A DNA stretch of 64,000 nt from Undaria pinnatifida (taxonomy: Eukaryota; Sar; Phaeophyceae; Laminariales; Alariaceae), in NCBI GenBank assembly GCA_012845835.1, contig JABAKD010000030.1, forward strand, positions 1,054,001-1,118,000, given 5' to 3'. Shown piece after piece: positions 11,700 to 23,411 of this stretch. Each line of letters begins with the position of its first letter. Within the stretch, counting starts at the first letter, position 1. The notes under the pieces are model-generated. The model made no database searches. It saw nothing but the letters and a program-made list of their open reading frames with translations, and was not told the origin of the DNA. A program made the position numbers and the translations under genes.

Positions 11700-14600
11700 C
11701 TACCTTCTACTCTCAAAACCTATGCTACACCCAGGCTCAACCCCCATACCATGGGTGGGTGCGCGTCTGTAATCCCCGTCCCCCTTCTCCTCCTTGCTTG
11801 CTGGTGATCCCTCGGCTGGAGCTTGAAGCGAGGCATCATCGGCGAAATAAATGGCGACCCTTATGGGCACCGAGACGATTTGAAGTAAGCGTGCCTTCAC
11901 CACCCTCTCCTTCGCCATGGACCCTTCACCCTTTGCTCCTACTACGCTCGCCACCAGCTTGTCAATGAAGATGCCAGCCTCTACCCCGCGGCGTCCATAG
12001 CTTTCAGCGGTAGCTGATCCATTACGGTCAGCGCTGCCTCCTCGCAGATGCACCTACGCTTTTGGATCTACGTGTGGGTGACGTCCAGTTCCATGGACTT
12101 GTTCCGGTGTTCGAGGTTTGGAGGTGCCCCCCGAAGGTCAATTCATCTCCTGACGGCAATATGTCCATCTTCAGGTTCATATCCGCCAAAAAGAGATCTC
12201 TGCGCTCAACCTAGTGGGGATGGCCAAGCCGCTTGAACGTGGGCGAGATCGCTTGGAGAAACGGCTGATGCTGGTTCTCCCGCGTTCCTCACCAGGTCCA
12301 CATGCGTGTGTGCCGCGTGTCCCGTGTCTACTGCCTCGCAGTGGAGGGCACTTAATCGCTAAGTCATTTTCGACGCCAATCAACCTCCTTGAAAGGCCGA
12401 TCAAGTCTTGCTGAAGTTAAAACCCGTAGAGAATCTGTTGGCCGCGCCCAAAGGCATGCAGTGCCCCCCCCCTGTTACAGCTCCTGTAACGAGCCTCATG
12501 GCTAAGGCCTTCGTCTCCCTTCCCCCCAGTGGATAGTCCGATCCCGGCGGGGGTGCCGTCTCCGGCAGCTGGCTCCGTGCGCGACGTGGCGGCCGTGGTT
12601 GACTAGCTTGCCCACATCTTCTTTTGCGCTTTCTTCGACTCGGTTGTGACCGAGTCATACACCCAGCCAGCATGTCGGCCTCATCGGTCTTGGCGCCTGG
12701 CCCCCCCGAGACAACAACCCAGCCAGGATTGTTTGAAGACAATGCCTTCCAATGCTTACCTTCCCTTCATACCTCCTGTGTGTCACGAATACCCCACGAG
12801 CTACTCCCAAACTGAGCGACGATACTCAATTCAGGGAGCCTCCTGCTCCTCACTTGATTTCCTATTGAGCCAGTAAGGCTTGCCAGGGCCTCTGAAAATG
12901 TCCCAGCCCTCCTTTCAATAGAGGCGGACGTTGACCTCGGTTCCGCCGACGGTAGCGCTAATCGCCACGCTCCCGTAGAAAGTTGTGCTTCGGCTTGCTG
13001 GCGAGGTTGCAATGTCAACCGAATAACCGGTCACCCCTCCTAAGAAGATGCCTGCACCTCTGCCGCACCTCTGCCGCTCCTGGTGTCTCAAGGAATTCCT
13101 CGTACGCTTGCTGCGCCTCGTTGTCTGACCTCCTGCATAATTTGAGGGGCATCCCCGCGTTCAGAGTACAGCAGAGACAATGTAATCGCTGCCCGAGGGA
13201 GTCATTGGCGCAGTCGAGGTAATGTGTTCGCTGCCCGAGGGAGTCGATGGTGAGGAGAGCCGGCGCTTGCTCGTCCTGCATGTGAGCGAGGAATCGCTCA
13301 AGGTGGTCCGCGGTCCATTATTTGCTACCCCCATTTCCCGCTTGCAGCTCGTAGTCCTCCGTGCCGATCGGGATACCAACCGTCGTCAACCATCCTTCTT
13401 CAGCAATGCGGACGTCGATGCTTTATCGAGCACCCTATCGTCGGCCGTCGGGGCGCGCCCTTTCGGTGGTCGTCTCGAGGGCTTGTCAGGGTTGACCACC
13501 ATGCCGATGTTGTCTAGCTCACGCCGGAGCACGGGAATGGCCCAGATCGTCTTGGCCATGACTCTAATACCGCCGAGAGATATGTGATCCATGCACGCAA
13601 AAGCTTCAGCCCCCGGTCTCAACGCCAGACAGAGCATTGCCGGCCCCATCGGGTCTATCTGAAAACATACCTCCCCTGGTCTTCTGCAACAGCGCTTGTC
13701 TACTAACGACGTGAGCGCTGGTATGCATTTGGCCATACCCGCAAGCCTCACCGTAGTCCTTTTCGCGCTGTTGAAGGTGTTGGAGCCATCGGTGATAACG
13801 CGCCAGTTACCCGTCTCATGTAGCGTTCATAGTGCCCTCAGTCCCACGCGCTCTACACGTCCTGCACACCGTCCTCGTATCGAGATCACACAGAACCTCA
13901 CCTCCTCTCTATGTCGACCTCCTCTAATCGCTGCCGCCACTGCTGCATAGGTCCTGCGGCGATGAGTTTTCCCCATGCCATGCTCACACAATTCGGCCGA
14001 CGCTTTTCGCCATACGCGGCCAGAATCGGGTGCAAGAAGAGCTGCCAATTCCGGCGTGGTTTCGTCCGGCTTGCCGACCATTCTCTGCCAGACGGCTGTC
14101 ACGCCCCACGGCCGAATTCTTCGCTCCCCACGTCGGTGTTGATGGTGGACTGCAGGTGCGCGAATTGTTGACCGTCGTTTATGGGGGCCGAGAGGGCGGC
14201 GTGGCAGCGGATGGCGTCCAAGAGTACCTGGAAGGCGTCGTCATCGTCCGGGTACGGCGAAAGAGCAATTCCATATACTACCTCGGTGGCTTGCATTAGC
14301 CGCGACCGCCGGCGACGGCGATGTGGTCTTCCGACGGGAGTTTGACCTCCATCATGGCCCACGTCCCCTCGTTGCCTCCTGAGCACGAATCTTCAAGAAC
14401 GGTGCGTGCTGCTGTCCTAACTCCTCCCGAGTGCGACACACTCACGGCACCCGTTCGAGATGACATTTCTCCGAATCGTCTAGGGCGGCAACCCGCTGCC
14501 TCGAATCCCCTCTCCTCGTTTACTCCATCAGACACAGGAGCACGCGGACTGTATTCGCCGCTTTCCGTCAACATGAACCTCTGCCGCCTCTTGATCCGGC

Positions 14601-14730
14601 CATTAGGCTCCTTAAATAGGGCCGGCACGATGTACCAAACTTTGATCGCGCGCAGGAGCGAGTTCGGCGTCGCTGACGCCCGGTTCGGGAGGAGCTCTCC
14701 CTTGGCGTGGTTGGGGATGTCAAGCATGCG
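11700..14730 (-). pseudogene. decayed reverse-transcriptase gene of a mobile element
   Basis: A long RT-like protein is readable only in pieces that hop between the three - frames. Reading 5' to 3': near 14690-14560, KVWYIVPALFKEPNGRIKRR. Near 13600-13440, a palm-like block FACMDHISLGGI, then LRRELDNIGMVVNPDKP and PPKGRAPTADD. Near 13260-13060, ALLTIDSLGQRTHYL and AQQAYEEFLETPGAAE. Near 13018-12800, LQPRQQAEAQLSTGAW and LPSAEPRSTSASI. Near 12010-11900, AESYGRRGVEAGIFIDKLVA. From memory, this order matches a long RT protein common in algal and oomycete genomes. The catalytic pair expected as M-D-D reads M-D-H. Frameshifts and stops show that it is dead. Whether it was LINE-like or another class cannot be told here. 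Confidence 0.6.
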
Positions 14731-17630
14731 AACACTTAGGCGTGCGTGCGCGCCTGCCAGCTGCGGCTAAACGTTTTCCCCCGTTGTAACGCGTTGCCGC
14801 CGGTCCTCCAAGGAAACTTCTTCAAATGGCGGTCCTACAAATATGCTGCACTGGTCCCATCGGTATCAAAGCCCCCGGCTGCGCTGGTCCATGTCGCTTG
14901 TGGCCCGTCCTCCCGTCCGCGCAGCCCGGTTGCGAAAGCCCGAGTCTGCTTAGATGGCTGCCTCCAGGGCGTCCCGTCTCGGGTGCTGGGCTCCTCAGTT
15001 AGCTGCGGGGCAGCAGAGTGGTCCCGGTGCCGCTCCTCTCGTGAGGGCCTCAAAAACACACCGAGTGTGGAGCACGTGACTTCCCTTCCCACATGGGAGG
15101 CGTACCGCTCGGTGCCCCGAGTTCGAGGACGACATGGAAAACCACGCCCACTACATCTCGCGGGGCGTCACCTAGGAAGGAACTTGGCCGTGTCCCGTTC
15201 TCGGGTTCCCTCCTCTGCGCCCTTCGGGGTCTTCCAGACAGTGATTCTCCGTTGGGTGACATAGGCCTGCCGCCGTTGACGACGACTCCCCTCCCTCTGT
15301 GCCTTCGCCTCTCCGCTCTTCTTCGCTCCCACCCCTCTCATCCCTGTTCGCTTCTCCCCGGTTGCGATTCTCCACGCCCCTTGCTGTCGTCACCCCCCCC
15401 CCCCGTCTTTAACTGGACCTTCCCAAGCGATATGAAACACTAGCGCGTATACGTATGACACGTATACCGGTATCGTAATTTGTGATTACAATTGTACGGT
15501 GTCGTGGTACGGCATGATGGTAGTGTAATTTATATTTTTAATAAACACAGCGCGCAACGCAAGCTCCCCCTTCAAATAGTTGGCTCTCATCGCCGACAAT
15601 GCACCGACCACCGCATGTTGTTTGCCAAGACCCTCAAGACGGCGCAATGCGAGAAGGTTGGGACCGCTATTATTCGCAACGGCGTCTGCTTTTTGCGGGG
15701 GGCATACAGCGGGCAAAACCTGACGATACTGCCGGGTAATGTTCAAAACGACGGCCGGTGGGAAGAACCCGCGACCGGGTCGGGCATGAAAAACATGGGC
15801 CTGATGACGGGTAGACGACATCCGGTGTGTAAAGCCAAAGAGGGGGTCGGCGGAAACCTCCCCTTCGTTGCTTAGGGTGGAGACGGTGCTATGGCCCACG
15901 CGGCGGCTACAAAGACTGGCACGTGGTACCGGGGGATCATCAAAGTGGCCGATGGTTTCATGGTGAGTGTGTAGGGCCGAGGTGGTTACGGCATGCAAAC
16001 GAGGACGCCAGGAAGGAGGGCGAGCAGGAAAGTAGACGAGGGGGGTGGGGGGGCAGCCGTACACATACCGCTGTCGATGAGCACAGAACATAGCATGGCT
16101 AGCAGGTCGTGTACCAAGGCACCAGGTATGACGAACACATGGGACCTCTGGGTGCTACCTACTTGCTGCCGCCCCCGAATTCGATTTCAAGATATTTCGT
16201 TTTAGCTTTTGTTTGGCTTGGTTTTTGCGTTTTGTCTTGATTTTTTCTTGGCAGGGCAATAGCGGCATGTATACATAATAGAACGCCTCAGTGGGGACGC
16301 AGACGGCGCTCGGCAGCTGCCTCCTCATGGTTAATGGCCTCTCTTATTCATTAATCTTCCCGTTGGCAAGCAGCTCTCGGCGATACAGCGCCGACACGAT
16401 GCAAATATCATATCATTATCCAACAGTATACAGAACAGCGACACAATGGGGCGACGGGATGCTCCTTTTTTTGGAGCATCACCATCACTTATGTTCACGC
16501 CCATCCACATACATGATGATGCCCTTGGCGTGACTGTGACATCTACTACCATCAACCTGTTTCATGTTTCACCCTAGCATTCTTAGATGGAAGACTATCA
16601 TCCTAGACTAGTTACATAGCAGTAACCATCATTGCTGTCTCTGGAGTGGCCACGCCAGAAAACTGGCTCATTGATAGGTCGTTGGCATGCATAAGCAAGA
16701 AAGTAAGCACAAGGTGCAGGTAGGTGCCGTAGTCCGTCTTACGAACGATTCTTGGAAGGATGCAGATCATCCTTCATGCGACTCGGAGAACACCTCATGG
16801 CGCCTCGCGCTTGGTGCAAGCTATGCCTGCCTGGTGGGCGAAAACCCGACGTGTCCCGTCTTGGCATAGTAGGAATGCGAGGGTCTGTGGTCATACGACC
16901 ATGCACAAACCTAAAACCCCCATACATATCTATACCAAGCTGCGCCACAGGTATTTATGGTACGATGTTCACAATGTGCGCTCGGGAAACGGCGGGGGGG
17001 GGGGGGGGGGGGGGGGGGGCATCTTCGATGAGTGAGTTAGGATGGCGTTGGCTGGACCATGGTGCAAGAGGACTGGACCTACCGCTAAGGGTCGTGATGG
17101 TATGATGGTAAGCTGAACCTGGCACTAATCGCAGTCTAGAAAACAGGATATTTTACGTTTCAGTGTACCTTGAACGCTACCACTCTGTCCAGATATATTA
17201 GCTACAAATGGGCTTTCGGGGTCATATTTTTCGCTCCAGGATCGATCGTAATAAGGTTTTCGTTTTTTGAACTGTGTTCGCCATGAGTTAGAGCAGCTGG
17301 GAAGCCCAAAGACGACAAGATAGACCAACATGTCTATCTCACACCTACCTGTCGACATCAGCAAGGCACACGGCACATCGTTTTTTTGGTGTTTTTGTCC
17401 GGGGACTGGATTCGGAAGAAGTTTCTCCCCGAGAACCAAAACGTCAATAAAAAAGTCCAACTCCAATTTGTGCACCCTCTGGACAATGGATGATGGATCA
17501 AAGTTGGACCCTTTTCACAGCCAATAGCGAGGCGCACGAGTCGCAGTGAGTAGCGAGCATCACTACTGCTGCAGTTCATGAGCTCTGCTGGTGCTGGTGT
17601 TGGTGCTGGTGGTGCTGATCCCCTGTATAT
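14731..17630. other. unassigned; open frames without recognisable product
   Basis: The part at 14830-15260 may be the decayed 5' end of the RT relic. A 201-codon - frame at 16091-15486 (begins MFCAHRQRYVYG, later NSGPNLLALRRLEG) overlaps a 127-codon + frame, and neither is recognised. A run of about 26 G lies at 16994-17019. The rest shows no feature. Confidence 0.3.
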
Positions 17631-17637
17631 GATATGA

Positions 17638-17765
17638 ATGTACTACTACTGCTGTGGCGGTACTGCTGTGGCGGTACTGCTGTGGCGGTACTGCTGTGGC
17701 GGTACTGCTGTGGCGGTACTGCTGTGGCGGTACTGCTGTTGTGTCGGTACTACTACTGTTGTGGC
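17638..17765. repeat. 14-bp minisatellite (GGTACTGCTGTGGC)n
   Basis: About 7 units. Open frames with the peptide WRYCCGGTAVAVLL are a by-product. Confidence 0.9.
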
Positions 17766-17789
17766 AAGGGAAAAAAGGAAAAACATAAC

Positions 17790-18164
17790 AAGAAAGTTGA
17801 CGCGTCTTTACGATGATGACATTGTTATCCGCCCTGAACTACCCCAGGGATGTTATCTCCGGGTATCCCCATCGGCTATCCCCTGGGCATATATATCCCG
17901 GGTTTTTTTTTTTTTCGTCCCCTGTTTTTGATATGAATGTGTAATCATGCCTCTTTGTTCATCTCCGGCGTCGTGGTACTTGGTATGGAACCAAACAAAC
18001 GTGATACCAGATCGGTGTGGATTAATAGCTTACATATTTCTGTATTATTAGACAAACCCGGGGATGGTAGCCGCCCATCCCCTGTTAATTACCGTTTTTT
18101 TTTTGTTCTCTCTTCGTGTCAGGAATACGTAATAATGCCTCTTTGTCAATAGTCGGCGACATAT
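17790..18164. repeat. imperfect direct duplication (~160-bp spacing)
   Basis: The block at 17918-18000 (CCCCTG, then GTAATCATGCCTCTTTGT, then ACGTGA) recurs diverged at 18078-18182. No coding sequence. Confidence 0.45.
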
Positions 18165-18675
18165 GGTCTCAAACGTGACATATATGGCTGCCCAACACGC
18201 CCCCCCCCCCGCCCCAACCCCCCCCCCCCCCCCCCCCCCAATAATAAACTGGTGCCAAAACCGTCAGATTTATCCCCTCGAAAGGATTTATAGCTTACAT
18301 GCACAAATTGCCCCCTCTTTCCCCCCCCCCCTCCAAACCCGCTCGCTTTCGATCAAAACCAGCCCCCCACGTCCTTCAAAACTCCGCCCCCCCCCCCCTC
18401 ACCGGTTATTCGACTCACAAGATTCACTTAATAAAAGGATACATTTCCCTTCACAGCTGTTAGATTTTGTCCCCCTCAGAAACGGGTTTTATAGTTTCCG
18501 CGCACAGACTGACTAAAATCACCCTGTTGACCCTAATAGCTACACTGTAGTTGTAAGGGGAGTCGCTGACCTATATCCTTAATGAGGACACACAACTCGT
18601 AATGCGCGCGATCGGAGTATCACACACAGCTTGCAAAGATGAGTTTCGACGAAATCTTCGATCTCACAGCTGGAG
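18165..18675 (-). repeat. FB repeat, inverted copy (left arm of pair 1)
   Basis: On the - strand it reads from the head ATACACTCCAGCTGTGAGATCG, through GTCGAAACTCATCTTTGCAAG, CCGATCGCGCG, GGATATAGGTC and ACTATAAAACCC. It then passes the G-rich tail (here C runs) including GACGTGGGGG and TTTTGATC. It pairs with 19035-20160 in opposite orientation. No protein is encoded. Confidence 0.85.
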
Positions 18676-19034
18676 TGTATTTTCATTTTTTATAATACGT
18701 TTAGCTTATATTTATGGATATCATGATGTAGCTAATAATATAGACTACATACTGTACCTGGACAGAGTGGTATGTTCTGAGAACGGGTGTTTGAAGAGTC
18801 CTACTCTCGACTATGTTAAGGAATTAGTGGGGTATTAGTCCGTTTGACCACTTGCAAAAAGGTTAAACGATAGCTTATTACCCAAACTAAGCCTTATTAC
18901 GCTCTCCCCCCGGGATAGCAGGTCGGCCAGATATACGGCGGACCTGTCTATATCCAAGTCGTTTCATTTCCTGGGCATACCAGGGAGAGTACTTTTCAAG
19001 TTCGACATAATGAGGAAAGTCTAAAAAGGTTTAT
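18676..19034. other. spacer between head-to-head FB arms
   Basis: Unlike the arms it is AT-richer. Its part 18817-18975 (TAGTCCGTTTGACCACTTGC, then CCCAAACTAAGCC, then GGATAGCAGGTCGGCC) recurs reversed at 25960-26125. Shorter pieces recur at 25025-25115 (reversed) and 20445-20520. So the spacer is itself part of the repeat family. Confidence 0.65.
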
Positions 19035-19852
19035 TACAAAAAATGAAAATACACTCCAGCTGTGAGATCGAAGATTTCGTCGAAACTCATCTTTGCAAGC
19101 TGTGTGTGATACTCCGATCACGCGTATTACGAGTTGTGTGTCCTCATTGAGGATATAGGTCGGCGACTCCCCTTACAACTACAGTGTAGCTATCAGGGTC
19201 AACAGGGTGATGTTAGTCAGTCTGTGCGCGGAAACTATAAAACCCGTTTCTGAGGGGGACCATTTTTTTTTCAATTTTTTTCTTTTTTTTTATCCTCCGG
19301 CGGATGGGGAAAAATAAAGCTTTAGCTCACCACACTTCCACGTATTTTCATACGCGTCGTGTGTCGATTTAACTCAGTTGCTTTCGCAGCCCAACGCTAG
19401 CTGGCGCACCCTTCGGGTCCCATTGTAGGTATAGCGTAAGCTGTCCGTATCAGTGGTCTTCGTTACAACCCCGGCAGCGCAAGCTGCCGTTCGTTGTATT
19501 CGGATGCGTGTGTATGTCGACCCGGCCTGTCCCCTGAGGGTCAGTTTCGGTGGAGATAGCCACCCGGGATGTCATCTTTCCGGGTAGTGTGGGACTTGCG
19601 CAAGCTCACCCACTAACAAAACCCCTGGCCATGGGAGATGGCCTTCCGCCGAACTTGGTCCAGTTACGGTCCACCCTACCCATTCGGGCGTTGGTCCTCG
19701 GCGGGACCTAATCTGACAGCTGTGGAGGGAAATGTATCCGTTGATCAAGTGAATCCTGTAAGTCGAATAACTGGTGAGGCGGGAGCGGAGTTTTGAAGGA
19801 CGTGGGGGCCTGGTTTTGATCTAAAGCGAGCGGGGTTGGAGGGGGGGGGGAA

Positions 19853-19887
<35 letters not shown>

Positions 19888-20394
19888 GGGCGGGCAATTT
19901 GTGCGTGGAAGCTATAAATCCTTGTAAGGGGATAAATCTGAAGGGTTTGGGAAGTAAAAAAAAAAAAAAATGCACCAGTTTATCATGGGGGGGGGGGGGG
20001 GGTTGGGGCGGGGGGGGGGGCGGGGGGGGCAGCTCAATCTGTGCGTGGAAACTATACATTATTTTGAGGGGATACATGTGACGGTTTTGGGAAGAATGCA
20101 TCAATTTATCATGTATATCCTGGGGTAAGTCGTACAATCAGTGAGTGAGTAGAGAGAGGGCGGAGTGTTCGAGGGGGTGGGGTTGGGATGGGGTGGGGGG
20201 GGGTTGGGGAGGTGGGGGGTGGGGGCGGGGGGAGGGGGGGGGGGGGGGGGGGGGGGGGAAGGAAGGGTTTTAGGTGAGGGGTTTGTTATACGTGTGGTGC
20301 TAGGTCTAGGCGATGGTGCGGGTAGTGGGGAAGAAGGGGGCGTTCGGGGCGGGGGGGGGGGGAGGGGGGGAGCAAGGTTTATTATGGTGGATGT
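19035..20394 (+). repeat. FB repeat, right arm of pair 1, interrupted by an S element
   Basis: Head at about 19045 (ATACACTCCAGCTGTGAGATCG-type). Interrupted at 19262-19702 by S, then resumes at 19709 (TAATCTGACAGCTGTGG). The tail holds two or three internal units (GTGCGTGGAAACTATA, then AATCTGACGG, then GTAAGTCG, then GGCGGAGT) separated by G runs of up to about 35. It ends with the GTGCTAGGTCTAGGCGATGG block near 20295. Confidence 0.8.
19262..19702 (-). mobile_element. S element, long copy (poly-A-tailed retroelement)
   Basis: On the - strand it ends in CCGCCGGAGGATA followed by A-rich sequence, seen on + as a T-rich stretch at 19262-19290. The same body recurs at 38321-38735, 42388-42595 and 54145-54332. 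GGGACC flanks both sides here (19256-19261 and 19703-19708), a likely short target duplication within the FB arm. The body encodes no obvious protein, so it is a SINE or the 3' end of a longer element. Confidence 0.75.
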
Positions 20395-20525
20395 GGGGCT
20401 TGAACCAACGACCCAAAAAACCCATGGTCTGTCGACGACGCCATTTGCTAAGGAATTAGTGGGGTAATAGTCCGTTAGACCACTTGCAAACGATCAACCA
20501 GTAGCTTACCCAAACTAAGCCTTTT
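20395..20525 (-). other. tRNA-like segment attached to FB DNA
   Basis: Read on the - strand, a box resembling an A box (ATGGCGTCGTCG) lies about 35 bp before GTTGGTTCAAGCCCC, which resembles a B box. The same arrangement occurs on + at about 25118-25175 (TGGCGTCGTCGG, then GTGTTCAATCCCC). It does not fold cleanly into a tRNA by eye. It may be an internal Pol III promoter of a short element. Confidence 0.35.
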
Positions 20526-21349
20526 AACTACTACTACTACTACTCTGGTGTGTGGCTGACTGTAAAATGGTCTTAGAAAGTGCACTACAAAAATTTAATG
20601 TATTAACTCTCAATTGATAGCGAGTGCTTTCGGCTCTATACTAGCTATTGGTCAACCGGGGAACATAGAAAAAAGGTTGATGAGTGACTAAACTCATGAG
20701 GGTCGCCTGATGAGAAACCAAATCCTAGCTAGTTGCCCGGCGGACAACAAGCGAATGAATGGTCACGTTCGCCATAAAACGTTGAATTGTTAGAAGGAGG
20801 TTGGTGACAAGTAAAACTGCATTGTACCAGGTATGACGCAGCGGCTTGCCAAGATGATTCTGACGTGATTTTATATCACGGGGCAGACGGGAACAATAAT
20901 TAATTGGGGGGAGTCTATTGTAGCTATTTTTTCGATACAACATACCTAACCCGAAATATGTGCCGACGAACAATACAATAATACTGAAGTATTTAACTGA
21001 AATATCCAACATATATGTTGCGACGTACGACGTCCCGCGTCGTACCTTACTTGTAGGTGTAGCGAGGAAGGTTGATATATTGGGTTATTATCTTACTCTG
21101 AACTGGTGTTACGGTTCCGTGACAGTTTCAAGAGTTACTATGACAGGCGTTTTTGTGATAGTAGGGGCCGCTCTATTTACGTCCCCTCTCTTAGTCGAGT
21201 GTGGCTGCCCCACCCGGACACAATTCCTTGGGTTCACGTTCATAAACGCTTCGAATAAGCAATCTCAAGTTACCAGTTACACAATAATTTCTTGGGAGGC
21301 TTCACATCTTGAGCACCTACACAGGGAATTCTGTACGTTGTATAACCGG
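20526..21349. other. AT-richer unique segment with one unrecognised open frame
   Basis: A 130-codon + frame at 20960-21352 (MPTNNTIILKYLTEISNIYV at its start) and an overlapping - frame at 21012-20725 are present. Neither resembles a known family, and which one is real, if either, is unclear. A 4-5 unit ACT run lies at 20530. Confidence 0.25.
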
Positions 21350-21650
21350 TGAGAGAAGGGCGAAGTTATTAGGGTCGTGGGGGGCTGGGTTTTAACAAGA
21401 GGGAACGGGTAGGGAGGGGGGGGGGGGGGGGGGCGCGGGGCAACTCACTCTGTGCGCGGATTTTATAAGTCCTTGACGGGGGCAAATCTGACGGTTATGG
21501 AAGGAATGTATCATCAATCAGAGTATCATATATATCCTGTAAGTCGTTCAACCAGTGAGGAGAGGGCGGAGTGCTCGGAGGGGTGGGGGGGAATGGGGGG
21601 GGTGGGGGGGGGGGGATGGGAGATTTTCAACAGCTTTGGGCCGGAAAATG
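21350..21650 (+). repeat. FB repeat, tail fragment
   Basis: Carries the CCGGTGAG, AGGGCGAAGTT, GTGCGCGGA and CCTGTAAGTCG landmarks with G runs, but no head sequence. Diverged relative to the other copies. Confidence 0.6.
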
Positions 21651-21654
21651 TATA

Positions 21655-22911
21655 ATATAAAAAATTAAATACACTCCAGCTGTGAGATCGAATATTTTGT
21701 CGAAACTCATCTTTGCAAGCTGTGTGTGACACTCCGATCGCGCGTATTACGGGTTGTGTGTCCTCATTAAGGATATAGGTCGGCGACCCCCCCTTGCAGC
21801 TACAGTGTAGCTATCAGGGTCAACAGGGTGATGTTAGTCAGTCTGTGCGCGGCAACTATACAACCCGATTCTGAGGGGGACAAAATCTGACAGCTGTGGA
21901 AGGAAAAGCATCCGTTTATCAAGTGAATCTTGTAAGTCGAATAACCGGTGAGGGGAGGGCGGAGTTTCGAAGGACGTAGGGGCCTGGTTTTGATCAAAAG
22001 GGGGGCGGGATGGGGGGAGGGGGGGAAGGGGGGGGAGGGGACGGGTGGGGCAGGTCAACTTGTGCGTGGAAACTACAAATCCTTCTTGTGGGGGAGGGGG
22101 GGGGGGAAATGTGCCGGGGGGGGCGGGGGGCGGGGGGGGGGGGCTTTAGATTGCATAGATGTAGGGGTTTGCTATACGCGTGGTGCTAGGTCTAGGCGAT
22201 GGTGCGGGTGGTGGGGAAGGAGGGGGCGTTGGGGGCGGGGGTGGGTGGGAATTGCAGCAGCGGCATGGACGGCTTTAAAACGATAACGAGGCGATATCCA
22301 GGGCGTGGGAGTGTTTATTACTCTGGCGGATTTCGATATTAGGTGGGGCGTTTAAGCAAGAGAAAGCGAGGGAAAAAACAAAAAGAAGAAAAAAAAAAGA
22401 GGGGGGGGCGGGGGGAAGAGTTTTCAAGAGGTTTAGGTCACATATAATATTCAAATACACTCCAGCTATGAGATCAAAGATTTGGTCGACACTGATCTTT
22501 GCAACATTGTGTGTGATCCTCCGATCGCGCGTATTAATCATATATGTAGGGGCTTGCTATACGCGCGGTGCTGGGTCTAGGTGATCGTGCGGGGTGTGGG
22601 GAAGGAGGGGGCGTTGCGGGTATAAATGAAAGCTACGTCATGGATGGCTAGAAAGATGATGACGTGATATCAATGGCTTAGAAGTGTTTATTACTGTGGC
22701 TGATTTCGATTGTAAGTGGGGCGTTTGAACGAACTGGGCGGGGAACAAAAAGGGGGGGGGGGAGGGCGGAGATGAGTTGGAGCTACGGCATGGATGGCTA
22801 GAAAGACAATGAGGTGATATCGCTGGCTGGTAGTGTTTACTACTCTGGCAGATTTTGATTTCAGGTGGGGCGTTTGATCAAGAGGATCGGGGGGGGGGGA
22901 AGGGGGGGGGG
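21655..22911 (+). repeat. FB repeat, left arm of a ~3-kb palindrome
   Basis: Head at about 21668 (ATACACTCCAGCTGTGAGATCG-type). A second diverged head lies at 22455, then GTGTTTATTACTCTGG blocks recur near 22310, 22685 and 22840. It ends in a G run at the assembly gap. It matches 23412-24665 in reverse complement along most of its length. Confidence 0.9.
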
Positions 22912-23411
22912 NNNNNNNNNNNNNNNNNNNNNNNNNNNNNNNNNNNNNNNNNNNNNNNNNNNNNNNNNNNNNNNNNNNNNNNNNNNNNNNNNNNNNNNNN
23001 NNNNNNNNNNNNNNNNNNNNNNNNNNNNNNNNNNNNNNNNNNNNNNNNNNNNNNNNNNNNNNNNNNNNNNNNNNNNNNNNNNNNNNNNNNNNNNNNNNNN
23101 NNNNNNNNNNNNNNNNNNNNNNNNNNNNNNNNNNNNNNNNNNNNNNNNNNNNNNNNNNNNNNNNNNNNNNNNNNNNNNNNNNNNNNNNNNNNNNNNNNNN
23201 NNNNNNNNNNNNNNNNNNNNNNNNNNNNNNNNNNNNNNNNNNNNNNNNNNNNNNNNNNNNNNNNNNNNNNNNNNNNNNNNNNNNNNNNNNNNNNNNNNNN
23301 NNNNNNNNNNNNNNNNNNNNNNNNNNNNNNNNNNNNNNNNNNNNNNNNNNNNNNNNNNNNNNNNNNNNNNNNNNNNNNNNNNNNNNNNNNNNNNNNNNNN
23401 NNNNNNNNNNN
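22912..23411. other. assembly gap of exactly 500 N
   Basis: Placeholder-sized gap flanked by G run on the left and C run on the right. It is the unsequenced centre of the palindrome, so its true length is unknown. Open frames crossing it are meaningless. Confidence 0.99.
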
